Assembly (NCBI GenBank): GCA_002687745.1
Contig: NZBE01000004.1
Coordinates: forward strand, 1 to 51,496
Direction: 5' to 3'
Length of the DNA stretch: 51,496 nt
Source: Acidimicrobiaceae bacterium
GTDB taxonomy: Bacteria > Actinomycetota > Acidimicrobiia > Acidimicrobiales > MedAcidi-G1
In this document: one piece after another, positions 1-8,985 of the stretch
Layout: the number at the start of each line of letters is the position of its first letter
How positions within the stretch are numbered: the stretch's first letter is position 1
Position numbers and translations under genes: made by a program
Notes under the pieces: model-generated
Seen by the model: the letters and a program-made list of their open reading frames with translations, nothing else
What the model was told of the DNA's origin: nothing
Databases searched by the model: none

Positions 1-119
1 TGCGACATCGGCCCTCCCTCAGCCGTTACCAGGCCACCCACCATGCCCAGCACCATGTTGTAGGCGGGTGAGGTGGTGCGGGTGACGAGGATCTCGCCGA
101 GAATTCGACGGTCACCGGC
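1..119 (-). pseudogene. PEP-utilising swivelling-domain fragment, no visible start
   Basis: Read on the minus strand, this edge encodes the core of the phosphohistidine (mobile) domain of PEP synthase/pyruvate phosphate dikinase-type enzymes: GEILVTRTTSPAYN, then VTAEGGPMS, just short of the catalytic His, which would lie beyond the window edge. In this frame there is a TGA about nine bases upstream of the readable part and no ATG, GTG or TTG start before the domain core. The whole upstream half of such an enzyme is therefore absent. The stop codon of the neighbouring amine oxidase lies inside this fragment. It may be the remnant of a deletion that fused two loci, or an assembly join. The domain identity is convincing from motif spacing; the status of the gene is not settled. 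Confidence 0.5.
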
Positions 120-1410
120 GGTCCAGCCTCACGTTGTTGGCCGCGTCCCTTGCACGAAAGAGCATGTCGGCAAAGGGAAGGAACCACGGTGGCCCCCGAT
201 GCCACCAGCGGGTCGGAAACCCGGAGCGTGTGAACACCGTCTCACCCTCAGGGTCGCCCAGAATCTTGAGAGCGGCCTTGTGGCCCAGGTAGGGGGCCAT
301 CGAGTTGCCGCTACCCGAATAGCCCATGGCGTACCAGATACCGTCGTAGCACCCCACGTGGGGCGTGAAGTCGAAGGCGAAGCCGGTTCGGGCATTCCAG
401 CTGTGCGAAAAGGTCACCTCCCCCAGTTGGGGAAATATCGAGCCGATGAGGCGTCTCAACTGCGAAGAGGCGAATCCCTCAGGCACCGGTGTCATGGCGG
501 CTCGGCCGCCGAACACCAGGCGCTGTCCGTCAGGTGATGGTCGGTAGTAGCAGTGCCGGTTGCGTGACTCGGCGACCATACGGCCGTTTGGGAACAGGCC
601 CTTGACGGTGTCTGCACCGAGTGGCTCGGTTGCAACGAGGAAGCTGGGCACCGGCACGATGCGCCGCCGTGCGAAACCTAGTGTCGCCGGCGTGTAGCCG
701 TTGGTGGCCACCAGCACGTTGCCGGCCCGAACCGACCTACGGGTGGTCTCCACGATGAAGCCGCTCCCGTTGTGGGAGACGTCGAGCACGGGCGTGTCAC
801 CCTGGACCACGGCGCCCCGGCTCCGAGCGGCTTCCATGACCCCCGCTACGTACTTCGCCGGGTTCAGGCCGCCGTGAAGGGGAAGCACAGTTCCGCCGGC
901 GTAGATGTCGGTAGCCACTTCCTCGTGCTGGCGTTCCCGTGGAACCATTTCGGCCTCAACCGGAACGATCTTCTTCAGCCGGTCCAACTCCCGTCCGGCT
1001 GCGTCGTACTCCCGCTTCGACCAGAGGCCACGGAAGCGGCCGGTGACAGCCAGGTCGCAGTCGATCTGCTCGTCGGCGATGAGCGCCTTGATGAAGGCGT
1101 TGGCGTCCAGGTGGGTCTCTCGCAGCAGCGGCTCGACCATGCTGCTACCGAATTTCGCTGCGATCTCGTCGATGTCGAGCTGGTGGCCTCCACCGATCAT
1201 CCCCCCGTTGCACGAGCTGGCACGAATGCCGGGAGCGGAGGCATCAAGTGCCAGAACCGACCGGCCCGACATGGCAAGCGTTCTGGCGGCTGAAAGGCCC
1301 GTGAGGCCTGCACCAACCACCACCACATCGACCTCACCCGGGAGGGCTACCTCTGGTGGGCTCGTCGGCGCTCCGGCATCCACCCACCAGAACGGTGTCG
1401 TCTCGGACAT
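112..1410 (-). CDS. FAD-dependent amine oxidase (DAO family, PuuB-like)
   Basis: Predicted flavoprotein of 432 residues in the D-amino-acid-oxidase (DAO) fold family, closest in style to gamma-glutamylputrescine oxidases, which oxidatively deaminate amines in the cytoplasm. The dinucleotide-binding glycine motif VVVGAGLTG lies at about residues 30-38. The C-terminal family signature YAMGYSGSGNSMAPYLG lies in the last quarter. The start at 1410 (MSETTPFWW) gives the FAD motif its usual distance from the N-terminus; a longer reading to 1533 would run into the upstream gene. It starts 10 bases after the F420-type oxidoreductase stop, so the two are probably cotranscribed. Substrate cannot be read from sequence. 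The last few codons merge with the PEP-domain fragment at the window edge, so the extreme C-terminus may not be native. Confidence 0.85.
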   Translation of the reverse strand: MSETTPFWWVDAGAPTSPPEVALPGEVDVVVVGAGLTGLSAARTLAMSGRSVLALDASAPGIRASSCNGGMIGGGHQLDIDEIAAKFGSSMVEPLLRETHLDANAFIKALIADEQIDCDLAVTGRFRGLWSKREYDAAGRELDRLKKIVPVEAEMVPRERQHEEVATDIYAGGTVLPLHGGLNPAKYVAGVMEAARSRGAVVQGDTPVLDVSHNGSGFIVETTRRSVRAGNVLVATNGYTPATLGFARRRIVPVPSFLVATEPLGADTVKGLFPNGRMVAESRNRHCYYRPSPDGQRLVFGGRAAMTPVPEGFASSQLRRLIGSIFPQLGEVTFSHSWNARTGFAFDFTPHVGCYDGIWYAMGYSGSGNSMAPYLGHKAALKILGDPEGETVFTRSGFPTRWWHRGPPWFLPFADMLFRARDAANNVRLDRR

Positions 1411-1420
1411 GGTCGGGTAG

Positions 1421-2392
1421 CTACCCCTCGAGAAGTGGACCCACCTCCTCGGTGAACTTCTCCATCTGCCTCTTCGCGAAGTCGATGGTCTCCAACCCGT
1501 GGAACTGGAACTCGATGACAAAGTGCCACACACCTGCTTCGTGGAGTGCCCTTATGCGTTCGGCGCACGCCTCGGGCGAACCGGAAATCGTGACCTTCGC
1601 AGGGTCCGTCGAGGGGTCGTCGAAGGCGACGGCTGTCTGCAACTTGTCGGCGTAGGAGTCCAGGTCTGCCTGGTCGTCTGCCACGTAGGAGAATGTGAAC
1701 GCCGCCAACTTCGGGTCTGTTCCGTGTTTCTCACCGGCCTCGGCAAGACCCGGCACCCACATGTCGCGTGCCACCTGTTCGTCGGGCCAGAAGGCCAGGA
1801 TGCACTCGCCGTAGCGTGCGGCCCGTTCGATCGACTTGACCCCGCCACCGATCCAGATGGGCGGATGTGGCTTCTGTACCGGCTTGGGCACCAGCGGAAT
1901 GTCGTCAAGTTGGTAGTGCTCGCCGTGGAACGTCACCCGGTCCTCGGTCCACAGGCGGGTGATTGCCTCCAGTTGCTCGTCGAACAGGCGGCCCCGCCTG
2001 CGGCGGTCCACGCCGACCGAGGTGAAGTCCTCCTCCCACCAGCCCATCGCCATGCCGACTATCAGGCGGCCATCTGAGACCACGTCGAGCGTCGAGAGGT
2101 ACTTGGCCCACTGGTAGGGGGGAAGCAGTGGAGGAAGGATCGAGTTGAAGCCGATCTTTATCGTGTCGGTTGCTGCAGCCAGGATCGGTGCCATCACCAG
2201 ACCGTCCAAAATATCCTGATTGGGGAAGGTCTCAAAGAGCCACGACGGCGACATCGTCATGTGCGTCGGCAGCGTGGCCGAGTAGAAGCCCAGGTCCTCA
2301 GCCAACTTGACCAACTCGACTGTCTCGTCCATTGAGGGGCTCTCGGCACCCCACGGGAACACCATGATGCTCAGATCCGACATTGACGGCAT
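1421..2392 (-). CDS. LLM-class, probably F420-dependent, oxidoreductase
   Basis: Luciferase-like monooxygenase-fold TIM-barrel protein of 323 residues. Family features visible are an N-terminal strand followed by GAESPSMDETVELVKLAEDLGF, the DGRLIVGMAMGWWEEDF segment near the middle, and the PPIWIGGG strand. Actinobacterial members usually use reduced coenzyme F420 for hydride transfer or monooxygenation. The start at 2392 is chosen because GGAGGTGA ends five bases upstream of the ATG; another in-frame ATG nine bases later is too far from this site. It is the first gene of a two-gene unit with the DAO-type oxidase, suggesting a shared catabolic role for an amine or heterocycle. This pairing is inference. 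Confidence 0.85.
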   Translation of the reverse strand: MPSMSDLSIMVFPWGAESPSMDETVELVKLAEDLGFYSATLPTHMTMSPSWLFETFPNQDILDGLVMAPILAAATDTIKIGFNSILPPLLPPYQWAKYLSTLDVVSDGRLIVGMAMGWWEEDFTSVGVDRRRRGRLFDEQLEAITRLWTEDRVTFHGEHYQLDDIPLVPKPVQKPHPPIWIGGGVKSIERAARYGECILAFWPDEQVARDMWVPGLAEAGEKHGTDPKLAAFTFSYVADDQADLDSYADKLQTAVAFDDPSTDPAKVTISGSPEACAERIRALHEAGVWHFVIEFQFHGLETIDFAKRQMEKFTEEVGPLLEG

Positions 2393-2499
2393 GGCTCTCA
2401 CCTCCGGTTGCACGGGTATCTCCGCGCCGACGCTAGCCGCCCTTGAGGGCCTGGTCGGCAGCCGACGAAGGACTCCAGGTCCCATGTCGAAAGAGGTGT

Positions 2500-2511
2500 C
2501 CTACCGGTAGG
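2500..2511. promoter_or_regulatory. 12-bp perfect palindrome between divergent genes
   Basis: CCTACCGGTAGG is a perfect palindrome in the 183-bp gap between the minus-strand F420-type oxidoreductase and the plus-strand pnt operon. Its place makes it a possible operator for either side. No -10/-35 pair could be assigned with confidence, so the role is speculative. Confidence 0.25.
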
Positions 2512-2575
2512 GTCACGGTGCCCGTTAGCGGCGGGTCGATGACGACAACAGGGCGTTGGTCTTGAGAGGTGTGGC

Positions 2576-3682
2576 GTGCGGATCGCAGTAACGCGTGAGC
2601 GGACAGATGGCGAACGTCGCGTCGCGATCTCTCCCGAAGCCACCAGGGTCCTGGTCGCCGCAGGCCACGACCTGGTCATCGAGTCCGGTGCCGGATCGGC
2701 AGCCGGAATGCACGATGCCGACTACGAGTCAGCCGGTGCCACAATCACTCCCGACAGGGCCGCCACGATCGGCACCGAGGGCCTGCTCGTCAGCGTCCAC
2801 GGGCCAACCAGCCCCGACGACCTTGTCGGGGTCACCGCCGAACACGTCGTAATCGCCCTCCTTGACCCCGTCTGGAACCCGCTGGCGGCACAGGCAGTGG
2901 CCGCTACGGGAGCGACCGCCTACTCACTGGACCTGGTGCCGCGCAGTACGAGAGCCCAGTCAATGGACGTGCTCTCCTCCACAGCCACGGTTGCCGGCAC
3001 CCAGGCCGTCCTCACCGCCGCCTACCGGCTCCCCAAACTGATGCCCCTCATGATCACCGCCGCCGGCACAATCCCCCCAGCACGCCTCGTGGTGTTGGGG
3101 GCCGGGGTGGCAGGCCTGCAGGCCATCGCCACCGCACGCCGCCTCGGCGCCGTAGTCGAGGGCTTTGACATCCGCGAAGAGGCCCTCGAACAGATCCGCT
3201 CGGTCGGCGCCAAGTCCATCAACGTTCCGGTAGCCGAGGACGGCGCCGACCAGGCAGCCCACAACCAGGCTGCGCTCACACCACACCTGGCCGAAGCCGA
3301 CATCGTCATCACCGCAGCCCAGATCCCGGGAAGAAAGAGCCCCATCCTTGTTACCGAGGCCATGGTCAGCGCCATGAAACCGGGCGCCATGATCATCGAC
3401 CTGGCTGCCATCCATGGCGGCAATTGCGAGCTCACCCGGGCCGATGAGGAGGTCACCCACAACGGTGTAACCATCCTGGGACCGACCGACCTGGCCTCCG
3501 GCTCCGCATTTTCCGCATCACGCATGTTCGCCAACAACGTCGTCAAGCTGATCGAACTGGTCGTGACCGAGGACAACACAATCAACCTCGACACCGACGA
3601 CGAAATCATCGCCGCCATGCTCGTTGCCACCGGCGGCGAGGTTGTGCACCCACAGGTCATCGAAGCCGGAGGAATGCAGTGA
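2576..3682 (+). CDS. pntAA: NAD(P) transhydrogenase subunit alpha 1
   Basis: NAD(H)-binding domain (dI) of proton-translocating transhydrogenase, 368 residues. It opens with MRIAVTRERTDGERRVAISP, typical of the AlaDH/PntA fold, and carries the Rossmann motif VLGAGVAGLQAIATARRLGA near residue 175. The reaction is hydride transfer between NADH and NADP+ driven by the proton-motive force, supplying NADPH. Start is GTG with GAGAGGTG just upstream. This is the split form, with the membrane part in a separate small gene, as in Rhodospirillum and many actinobacteria. Its TGA overlaps the GTG start of pntAB by four bases, indicating translational coupling. Confidence 0.95.
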   Translation: MRIAVTRERTDGERRVAISPEATRVLVAAGHDLVIESGAGSAAGMHDADYESAGATITPDRAATIGTEGLLVSVHGPTSPDDLVGVTAEHVVIALLDPVWNPLAAQAVAATGATAYSLDLVPRSTRAQSMDVLSSTATVAGTQAVLTAAYRLPKLMPLMITAAGTIPPARLVVLGAGVAGLQAIATARRLGAVVEGFDIREEALEQIRSVGAKSINVPVAEDGADQAAHNQAALTPHLAEADIVITAAQIPGRKSPILVTEAMVSAMKPGAMIIDLAAIHGGNCELTRADEEVTHNGVTILGPTDLASGSAFSASRMFANNVVKLIELVVTEDNTINLDTDDEIIAAMLVATGGEVVHPQVIEAGGMQ

Positions 3683-3969
3683 CCCTTCTCATAGCGCTCA
3701 CGCTGTTCGTGCTGACCGTCTTCCTCGGCCTCGAGCTCATCACCAAGGTACCTGCCACACTCCACACGCCGCTCATGTCGGGGTCCAACGCAGTCTCGGG
3801 AATCACCCTCATCGGTGCCCTCGTGTCGGCCGGCTCAGACCACACCATGCTCACCACAACGCTCGGCTTCGTGGCGGTCATGCTCGCCACCATCAACGTT
3901 GTCGGCGGCTTCCTCGTCACCAACCGCATGCTCACCATGTTCGCCGGGTGGAAGAAGCGCCGGCCATGA
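3679..3969 (+). CDS. pntAB: NAD(P) transhydrogenase subunit alpha 2 (membrane)
   Basis: Small integral membrane subunit of 96 residues with three predicted transmembrane helices. The segments LLIALTLFVLTVFLG, SGITLIGALVSAG and LGFVAVMLATINVVGGFLV separate short loops, and the HTPLMSGSNAVSG loop is characteristic of the family. It forms part of the proton channel with PntB. The gene overlaps both neighbours by four bases (GTGA with pntAA, ATGA with pntB), so the three subunits should be made in coupled amounts. Confidence 0.93.
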   Translation: MTLLIALTLFVLTVFLGLELITKVPATLHTPLMSGSNAVSGITLIGALVSAGSDHTMLTTTLGFVAVMLATINVVGGFLVTNRMLTMFAGWKKRRP

Positions 3970-5351
3970 CCACCCCCGACATCATCTCGATCGGCTACCT
4001 GATAGCCGCCGTCCTGTTCATCCTGGGCCTCAAGGGACTTGGCAGGCCACGTACCGCCCCCCGGGGCAACCTCATGGGTGCAAGCGGAATGCTCCTGGCG
4101 GTCCTCGTCACCATGTTGGACCAGGCCATCATCTCCTACCTGGCCCTTGCCGTGGCGCTGGTGATCGGCTCGGCCGTGGGCGCCTTGCTGGCAGTCAAGG
4201 TCAAGATGACATCCATGCCCGAGTTGGTCGCGCTCTTCAACGGCTTCGGAGGCGGCGCATCGGTCCTGGTGGCGATCGCCTCGTTCATCGAGGCCATCGA
4301 GCTCGGCAGGGCCGACAACCAGTTGGCCACAGCGGCTGCTGCAACCGCACTCATCGGCGCCGTCACCTTCACCGGCTCGGTAATAGCGTTCTTCAAGCTG
4401 CAGGAATCACTCAAGTGGTCGGGCTTCACCGGCCTGCCCCTGGCACGGGCGATGGTGATGGTCGTCGCGCTCCTGTTGGTCGTCATGGTCGCCCTGCAGC
4501 CAGACACCAGGGCGTGGCTGTGGGCACTGGTGGCCGCCGGCCTCATCCTGGGCGTCATCAGCACCGTCGCCATCGGCGGCGCCGACATGCCTGTCGTCAT
4601 CGCACTCCTCAACGCCTTCTCTGGCGTCGCAGCCTCTACCACCGGCTTCGTGCTCGACAACCCGCTTCTCATCATCGCTGGGTCGCTCGTTGGCGCCAGC
4701 GGTCTGATCCTGACCCAGATCATGTGCAAGGCCATGAACAGGTCCATCTTCGAGGTCATCTTCTCTGAGACGCCGGCGGCAGTCGCCGGAGGCCGCGACG
4801 ACTCCGACGTCTACGGCGACCGGGTCACCTCAACGTCGGCCGAAGAGGTCGCAATGCTGCTGGAGGTGGCCGACCGGGTCGTCATCGTTCCCGGCTACGG
4901 CCTGGCCGTCGCCCAGGCGCAACACGCCGTGCGAGACCTCATGACCTCACTCGAAGCCTCCGGCAAGGAGGTGATGTTCGGCATCCACCCCGTGGCGGGC
5001 CGCATGCCGGGTCACATGAACGTGCTCCTGGCCGAGGCAGAGATCGGCTACGAGCACCTCCTCGACATGGACCAGATCAACCCCACCTTCTCGGAGACCG
5101 ACGTGACCATCGTGATTGGAGCCAACGACGTCGTGAACCCGGCGGCCCGCAATGACCCCAGTTCACCCATAGCTGGCATGCCGATCCTGGACGTCGACGA
5201 GTCCCGCACCGTGGTTGTCATCAAGCGTTCGCTCAGCCCCGGTTTCGCCGGTATCGCCAACCCGCTGTTCGCAGCCGACAACGCCCTCATGCTCTTCGGT
5301 GACGGCAAGCAGGCCGTCATCGACATTGCAGCGGCGCTCGTAACCGTCTGA
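3966..5351 (+). CDS. pntB: NAD(P) transhydrogenase subunit beta
   Basis: Subunit of 461 residues with N-terminal transmembrane helices (about residues 1-260) and a C-terminal NADP(H)-binding domain. Diagnostic segments are VALFNGFGGGASVLVA in the membrane part, then VPGYGLAVAQAQH, FGIHPVAGRMPGHMNVLLAEA and IGANDVVNPAA in the nucleotide-binding part. The start is ATG at 3966 inside the ATGA overlap with pntAB. Longer upstream readings in this frame lie inside pntAA/pntAB and are not real. Length matches the family. The operon ends here with a hairpin immediately after the stop. Confidence 0.95.
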   Translation: MTTPDIISIGYLIAAVLFILGLKGLGRPRTAPRGNLMGASGMLLAVLVTMLDQAIISYLALAVALVIGSAVGALLAVKVKMTSMPELVALFNGFGGGASVLVAIASFIEAIELGRADNQLATAAAATALIGAVTFTGSVIAFFKLQESLKWSGFTGLPLARAMVMVVALLLVVMVALQPDTRAWLWALVAAGLILGVISTVAIGGADMPVVIALLNAFSGVAASTTGFVLDNPLLIIAGSLVGASGLILTQIMCKAMNRSIFEVIFSETPAAVAGGRDDSDVYGDRVTSTSAEEVAMLLEVADRVVIVPGYGLAVAQAQHAVRDLMTSLEASGKEVMFGIHPVAGRMPGHMNVLLAEAEIGYEHLLDMDQINPTFSETDVTIVIGANDVVNPAARNDPSSPIAGMPILDVDESRTVVVIKRSLSPGFAGIANPLFAADNALMLFGDGKQAVIDIAAALVTV

Positions 5352-5368
5352 CCGGCCGCTTCGGCCGG
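5352..5368. terminator. GC-rich hairpin between convergent genes
   Basis: CCGGCCG-CTT-CGGCCGG is a perfect 7-bp stem with a 3-base loop starting directly after the pntB stop and ending four bases before the stop of the minus-strand hydrolase. The position suggests a shared bidirectional terminator. There is no T-run on either side, so termination efficiency is uncertain. Confidence 0.6.
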
Positions 5369-5372
5369 CCGC

Positions 5373-6275
5373 CTACAGGCCCAGGCGGGGCCCCAACCAT
5401 GCGGCGATCCTTGCTACGGCCTCGTCGGCCTCGGGCATGTTGCCGGTGAACAACTGAAACACGTGCTGCATCTCGGGGAACACCTCGAGGCTCACGTCAA
5501 CTCCCGCCGAACCCGCAACCTCGGCCATCCGCGTGGAGTCGTCAAGCAGGGTCTCCTCGTCGCCGACTTGGACCAGTAGCGGTGGGATGCAGTCGAAGTT
5601 TCCGTAGAGGGGAGCGGCCAACGGATCACGGGTGTCCTGTCCCGCAAGGAAAGCTTCAGCCCAATCCGTCAGGCGTTCCTTGCTGATCAATATGTCAACA
5701 TCTTTTCGAGTCACCATGGACTCTCCAATGATCTCCATGTCGACCCACGGCGAGATCGCTACACCGGCCGTAGGGAGAGCTACGCCATCGTCTCGAAGCT
5801 TGAGCAGGGTGGAGATCGTGAGTCCTCCACCTGCTGAAGCGCCTGCGATTGCCAGACTTTCAGTTCCATACCCCTGATCGAGGAGCCACCGGTAGGTGGC
5901 GGTGCTGTCCTCGACCGCTGCAGGGTGTGGGTGTTCAGGCGCCAAGCGGTAGTCCACGCTAAGCACGCGACAACCAACTGCTTTGGCCAACTGCCCGGTG
6001 AAGTGTTGGCTTCCAGTGGCTGAGCCAATCACGTATCCACCACCGTGTAAGTACAAGACGACGTGGTCCATTGAGCCGTCCTCGGGGTCGGCCCAGATAG
6101 CGGGCACGCCGCTGGCATCCACCTCATTCCAAGTGACCCCTGCAGGTCGAGCAGTCATGAGTCCTTGGGCCATTTCAAACCGTGCCCGTTGTTCCTCTAC
6201 CGACTCAGCCTTGCCAGCCGATTCGGACAACTGTCGCATTAGCTCCTTGGTCTCGTTCGCCTGCTCGCTTGCCAT
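5373..6275 (-). CDS. Alpha/beta hydrolase, HSL-type esterase
   Basis: Carboxylic-ester hydrolase of about 300 residues of the hormone-sensitive-lipase group (bacterial family IV). The oxyanion-hole motif HGGGYV and the nucleophile motif GASAGGG are both present, with VDYRLAPEHPHPAA between them as usual. A C-terminal Asp (QVGDEETLLDD) and His (MQHVFQ) complete the triad. No signal peptide, so cytoplasmic. The start at 6275 is preferred because it has GGAAAGG upstream; a TTG ten codons earlier is the alternative. Codon use is AT-richer than that of pnt. It lies 82 bases from the MFS transporter on the same strand, so the two may form one unit. Confidence 0.85.
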   Translation of the reverse strand: MASEQANETKELMRQLSESAGKAESVEEQRARFEMAQGLMTARPAGVTWNEVDASGVPAIWADPEDGSMDHVVLYLHGGGYVIGSATGSQHFTGQLAKAVGCRVLSVDYRLAPEHPHPAAVEDSTATYRWLLDQGYGTESLAIAGASAGGGLTISTLLKLRDDGVALPTAGVAISPWVDMEIIGESMVTRKDVDILISKERLTDWAEAFLAGQDTRDPLAAPLYGNFDCIPPLLVQVGDEETLLDDSTRMAEVAGSAGVDVSLEVFPEMQHVFQLFTGNMPEADEAVARIAAWLGPRLGL

Positions 6276-6357
6276 GTTGGAAGTACCTTTCCGTTCTTTT
6301 TGCAAGCACCAGCACTGTTCGTGCTGCTCCAGCCTTGTTGTCTGTCTGGGGGATTGG

Positions 6358-7728
6358 CTAGATAGCCCCTTCGTGTTGGAGCCAGCAGGTGAGTGCTCCC
6401 GGAGTAGCTCGACCCTCGTCGTGAGACAAGTTCATCATTGTGGCAAGACCAAGTAGTAGCCATAGGACAGCGGCGCTGGCAGGTATGACGATCCGAGGGC
6501 GAGGGGGCACAACAACCAAAGGGGGTGCGGGGCCTTCGTCGATAAACATGTGGACTAGAACGGCAAAGATGCCCATGCCCACAGCCACCCACCACCAAAC
6601 TTCGTAGGAACCTGTGCTGTCGCGGATGATGCCGGCCCCCCAGGAACTGACGAATGCTCCGATCTGATGGCTGACGAAAACGATTCCGAACAGAGTTCCT
6701 GCATGTTGGGTGCCGAACTGGGACATCACTATTCCTGACGTCAGCGGAATCGTCGAAAGCCAGAGGAGGCCGATCAAGCAGCCGAAGGTGATCGACAGTG
6801 CAGGACTGCTCGGCAGCATGATGAATCCGAGAATTACGAGACCGCGTGCCCCGTAAACGAGGCTGAGTAGGCGGGCTTTTGAATGGCGTTGGCCAAGAGA
6901 GCCAGCTGTTAGTGAGCCAGCAATGTTAAAGAGGCCAATGAGTGCTAGTGCCGCAGCTGCCACCGTCGAAGACTGGCCCAAGTCTTCGAGGTGCTTTGGT
7001 AGGGGAACGCCAATGAAGGTGACGTGGAAGCCACACACGAAGAATCCAGCGTTCAACAGCAGGTAACTGCGGTTTCGTGATGCCTGGCGGAGTACCTCGC
7101 GCAGTGGTTTGGTGTCAACGCTTGGGCTGTCGGGGACGCCGGCACGCCCAATCTCGACTGAGGAGCGCAGCGGCAGACATATCACGGCGATCGTTAGGGC
7201 AAGACCAGCTAGGACGATGAGTGCCGTTTCCCAAGAGGTGGAGTTGATGATCACACTCGAGACCGGAATGAGGATGAACTGGCCGACAGAGCCGAAAGCA
7301 GTAGCAACGCCTAGCGCAAACGAGCGCCGAGACTCAGGTACAAGGCGGCCTATGGCTGCGAGGACCACTGAGAAGGAGGCTGCCGACATGCCGAGACCCA
7401 TTAGGACCCCTCCACCAAGGTGGAGGCCGGTGGGTCCGATGGCTTTGGCCAAGACGACTAGGCCACTTGAATAAATGACTGCACCGGCCATGAGAACCCG
7501 CCGGGCTCCAAAGCGATCGGCCAGGCCTCCTGCAACGGGTTGTCCAAAACCCCAGACCAGGTTTTGAATAGCGATCATTAAGGCGAACGAATCGGTTTGC
7601 AGCCCAAGGCCGTCGCTCACTGGGCCCAGGAACATCCCCATGGTTGAGCGGGCACCCAAGGCGATTGCCGTTATGGCACTGCCAGCTATCAGCACCACAA
7701 GAAAGGGTGGTTTTTTCTTGGAGGACAT
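6358..7728 (-). CDS. MFS transporter (oxalate/formate-antiporter-like)
   Basis: Twelve-helix major facilitator protein of 456 residues in the inner membrane. After a short Lys-rich N-terminus (MSSKKKPPF) helices alternate regularly. The loop 2-3 signature appears as GGLADRFGARRVLMAG and a related one in the second half (GSLGQRHSKARLL). The N-terminal layout (NLVWGFGQPVAGGLADRFG) resembles the oxalate/formate antiporter and monocarboxylate group. The substrate is unknown; the adjacent esterase suggests a carboxylate or ester product, which is inference. The start at 7728 is chosen from the membrane topology; no clear ribosome-binding site is visible. Sequence is AT-richer than the flanking pnt and IOR genes. 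Confidence 0.85.
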   Translation of the reverse strand: MSSKKKPPFLVVLIAGSAITAIALGARSTMGMFLGPVSDGLGLQTDSFALMIAIQNLVWGFGQPVAGGLADRFGARRVLMAGAVIYSSGLVVLAKAIGPTGLHLGGGVLMGLGMSAASFSVVLAAIGRLVPESRRSFALGVATAFGSVGQFILIPVSSVIINSTSWETALIVLAGLALTIAVICLPLRSSVEIGRAGVPDSPSVDTKPLREVLRQASRNRSYLLLNAGFFVCGFHVTFIGVPLPKHLEDLGQSSTVAAAALALIGLFNIAGSLTAGSLGQRHSKARLLSLVYGARGLVILGFIMLPSSPALSITFGCLIGLLWLSTIPLTSGIVMSQFGTQHAGTLFGIVFVSHQIGAFVSSWGAGIIRDSTGSYEVWWWVAVGMGIFAVLVHMFIDEGPAPPLVVVPPRPRIVIPASAAVLWLLLGLATMMNLSHDEGRATPGALTCWLQHEGAI

Positions 7729-7949
7729 CTGTGAAGTTTCTGCTCTAGGTGTGGAAGATTTGGTTCTACAAGAACTGGATTCCCACAGTAGTAATAGATC
7801 TTGTACGACCCCAGACCAGAAACTAAACCCGGCTCCTACAGACACCTGGACTACATGCCGATGCTAAAGCCGATTCAGGATCCAGTTGGTCTTCTAGGGC
7901 TTGTTGGTATCAGGATCCAGTGCGGGCCGACCGCATAAGAGGGAGAATC

Positions 7950-8834
7950 ATGACAAAGGTCCAGGCAAACGGCATTGACATCGAGGTGGAGGCCTCCGGT
8001 GACACTCGGGATCCGACGATCCTGTTGATCATGGGCCTCAGTTTCCAACTGGTTCACTGGCCCGACGGACTTGTGGAGCAGTTGACTGGTAGGGGGTTCC
8101 ACGTGATCCGCTTTGACAACCGCGACGTGGGCCTGTCCACTTGGTTCGACGACCATCCCCGACCCAACTCGGCACTCCTGTGGTTGAAGTCTGCTTTGGG
8201 TATTCGGCCGAAGTCGGCCTACACGCTGAGTGACATGGCTGGGGATGCCGCCGGAGTGCTGGATTCCTTCGGAATCGACTCGGCACATGTCGTTGGGGTA
8301 TCCATGGGCGGCATGATCGCCCAGCGCCTCGCCATCGAACACCCAGAGCGCGTCCGTTCTCTGTGCTCGATCATGTCGTGCACCAGGCCACCCAGCGCGT
8401 CAGTGGGACTGACGATGAAACTACTGAAATTGAACTCCAGTCCTGAGAGCAGGGAGGATCGCATCAACAACACGATGGAGACATTCAGGCTCATCAGCGG
8501 CAGCGGCTTTGACTTCGACGAGGAGTACATGGGCCAGCTAGCGGTTACCGCTGTCGACAGAGGATGGCACCCTGAAGGCACCGACCGTCAGTACGCGGCA
8601 ATCACGGCTGACGGAAATCGACGAGCGGCCCTCGCTGGTTTGAACGTAACGACAACCGTTGTGCACGGCACCGAAGATCGCCTCGTGCCACCCGGGTATG
8701 GCCAGAGAACTGCTGACACTATTCCCGCAGCGGAGATGGTCTGGATCGAAGGTATGGGTCACGAATGGCCCGAAGGGGCGTGGCCACAGATCCTGGACGC
8801 AATCACAGACCTCGTTGAGCGCTCAGGCGCCTGA
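7950..8834 (+). CDS. Alpha/beta fold hydrolase
   Basis: Hydrolase of 294 residues with an N-terminal MTKVQANGIDIEVEASGD strand and DPTILLIMG. The HG of the classic oxyanion site is replaced by MGLS, as in a subgroup of epoxide-hydrolase-like and aclacinomycin-methylesterase-like proteins. The nucleophile elbow is GVSMGG at about residue 119. The acid (TEDRLVPP) and the His (GMGHEWPEGAW) follow in the C-terminal third. The start at 7950 has GAGGGAG upstream. Divergent from the MFS gene, with a gap of about 220 bases. Function beyond hydrolase cannot be assigned. Confidence 0.82.
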   Translation: MTKVQANGIDIEVEASGDTRDPTILLIMGLSFQLVHWPDGLVEQLTGRGFHVIRFDNRDVGLSTWFDDHPRPNSALLWLKSALGIRPKSAYTLSDMAGDAAGVLDSFGIDSAHVVGVSMGGMIAQRLAIEHPERVRSLCSIMSCTRPPSASVGLTMKLLKLNSSPESREDRINNTMETFRLISGSGFDFDEEYMGQLAVTAVDRGWHPEGTDRQYAAITADGNRRAALAGLNVTTTVVHGTEDRLVPPGYGQRTADTIPAAEMVWIEGMGHEWPEGAWPQILDAITDLVERSGA

Positions 8835-8985
8835 TGGACTAGAGCGGAGAGCACCCCGGCGTCTCTTACGTATTCCGAAGTGGAGGTGGCAGACTCAAGT
8901 TTCCAACTGCACCGCGCCCAGCAGATGGCGATATTGCCTACGCCATAGCCCCTCCGATACCTAATAAGGATGATCTGTTCCGCAA

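Noticed and set aside
3815-4768. Open frame of 317 codons over pntB
   Set aside because: Shadow of pntB in another frame, His/Arg/Pro-rich and without any family motif.
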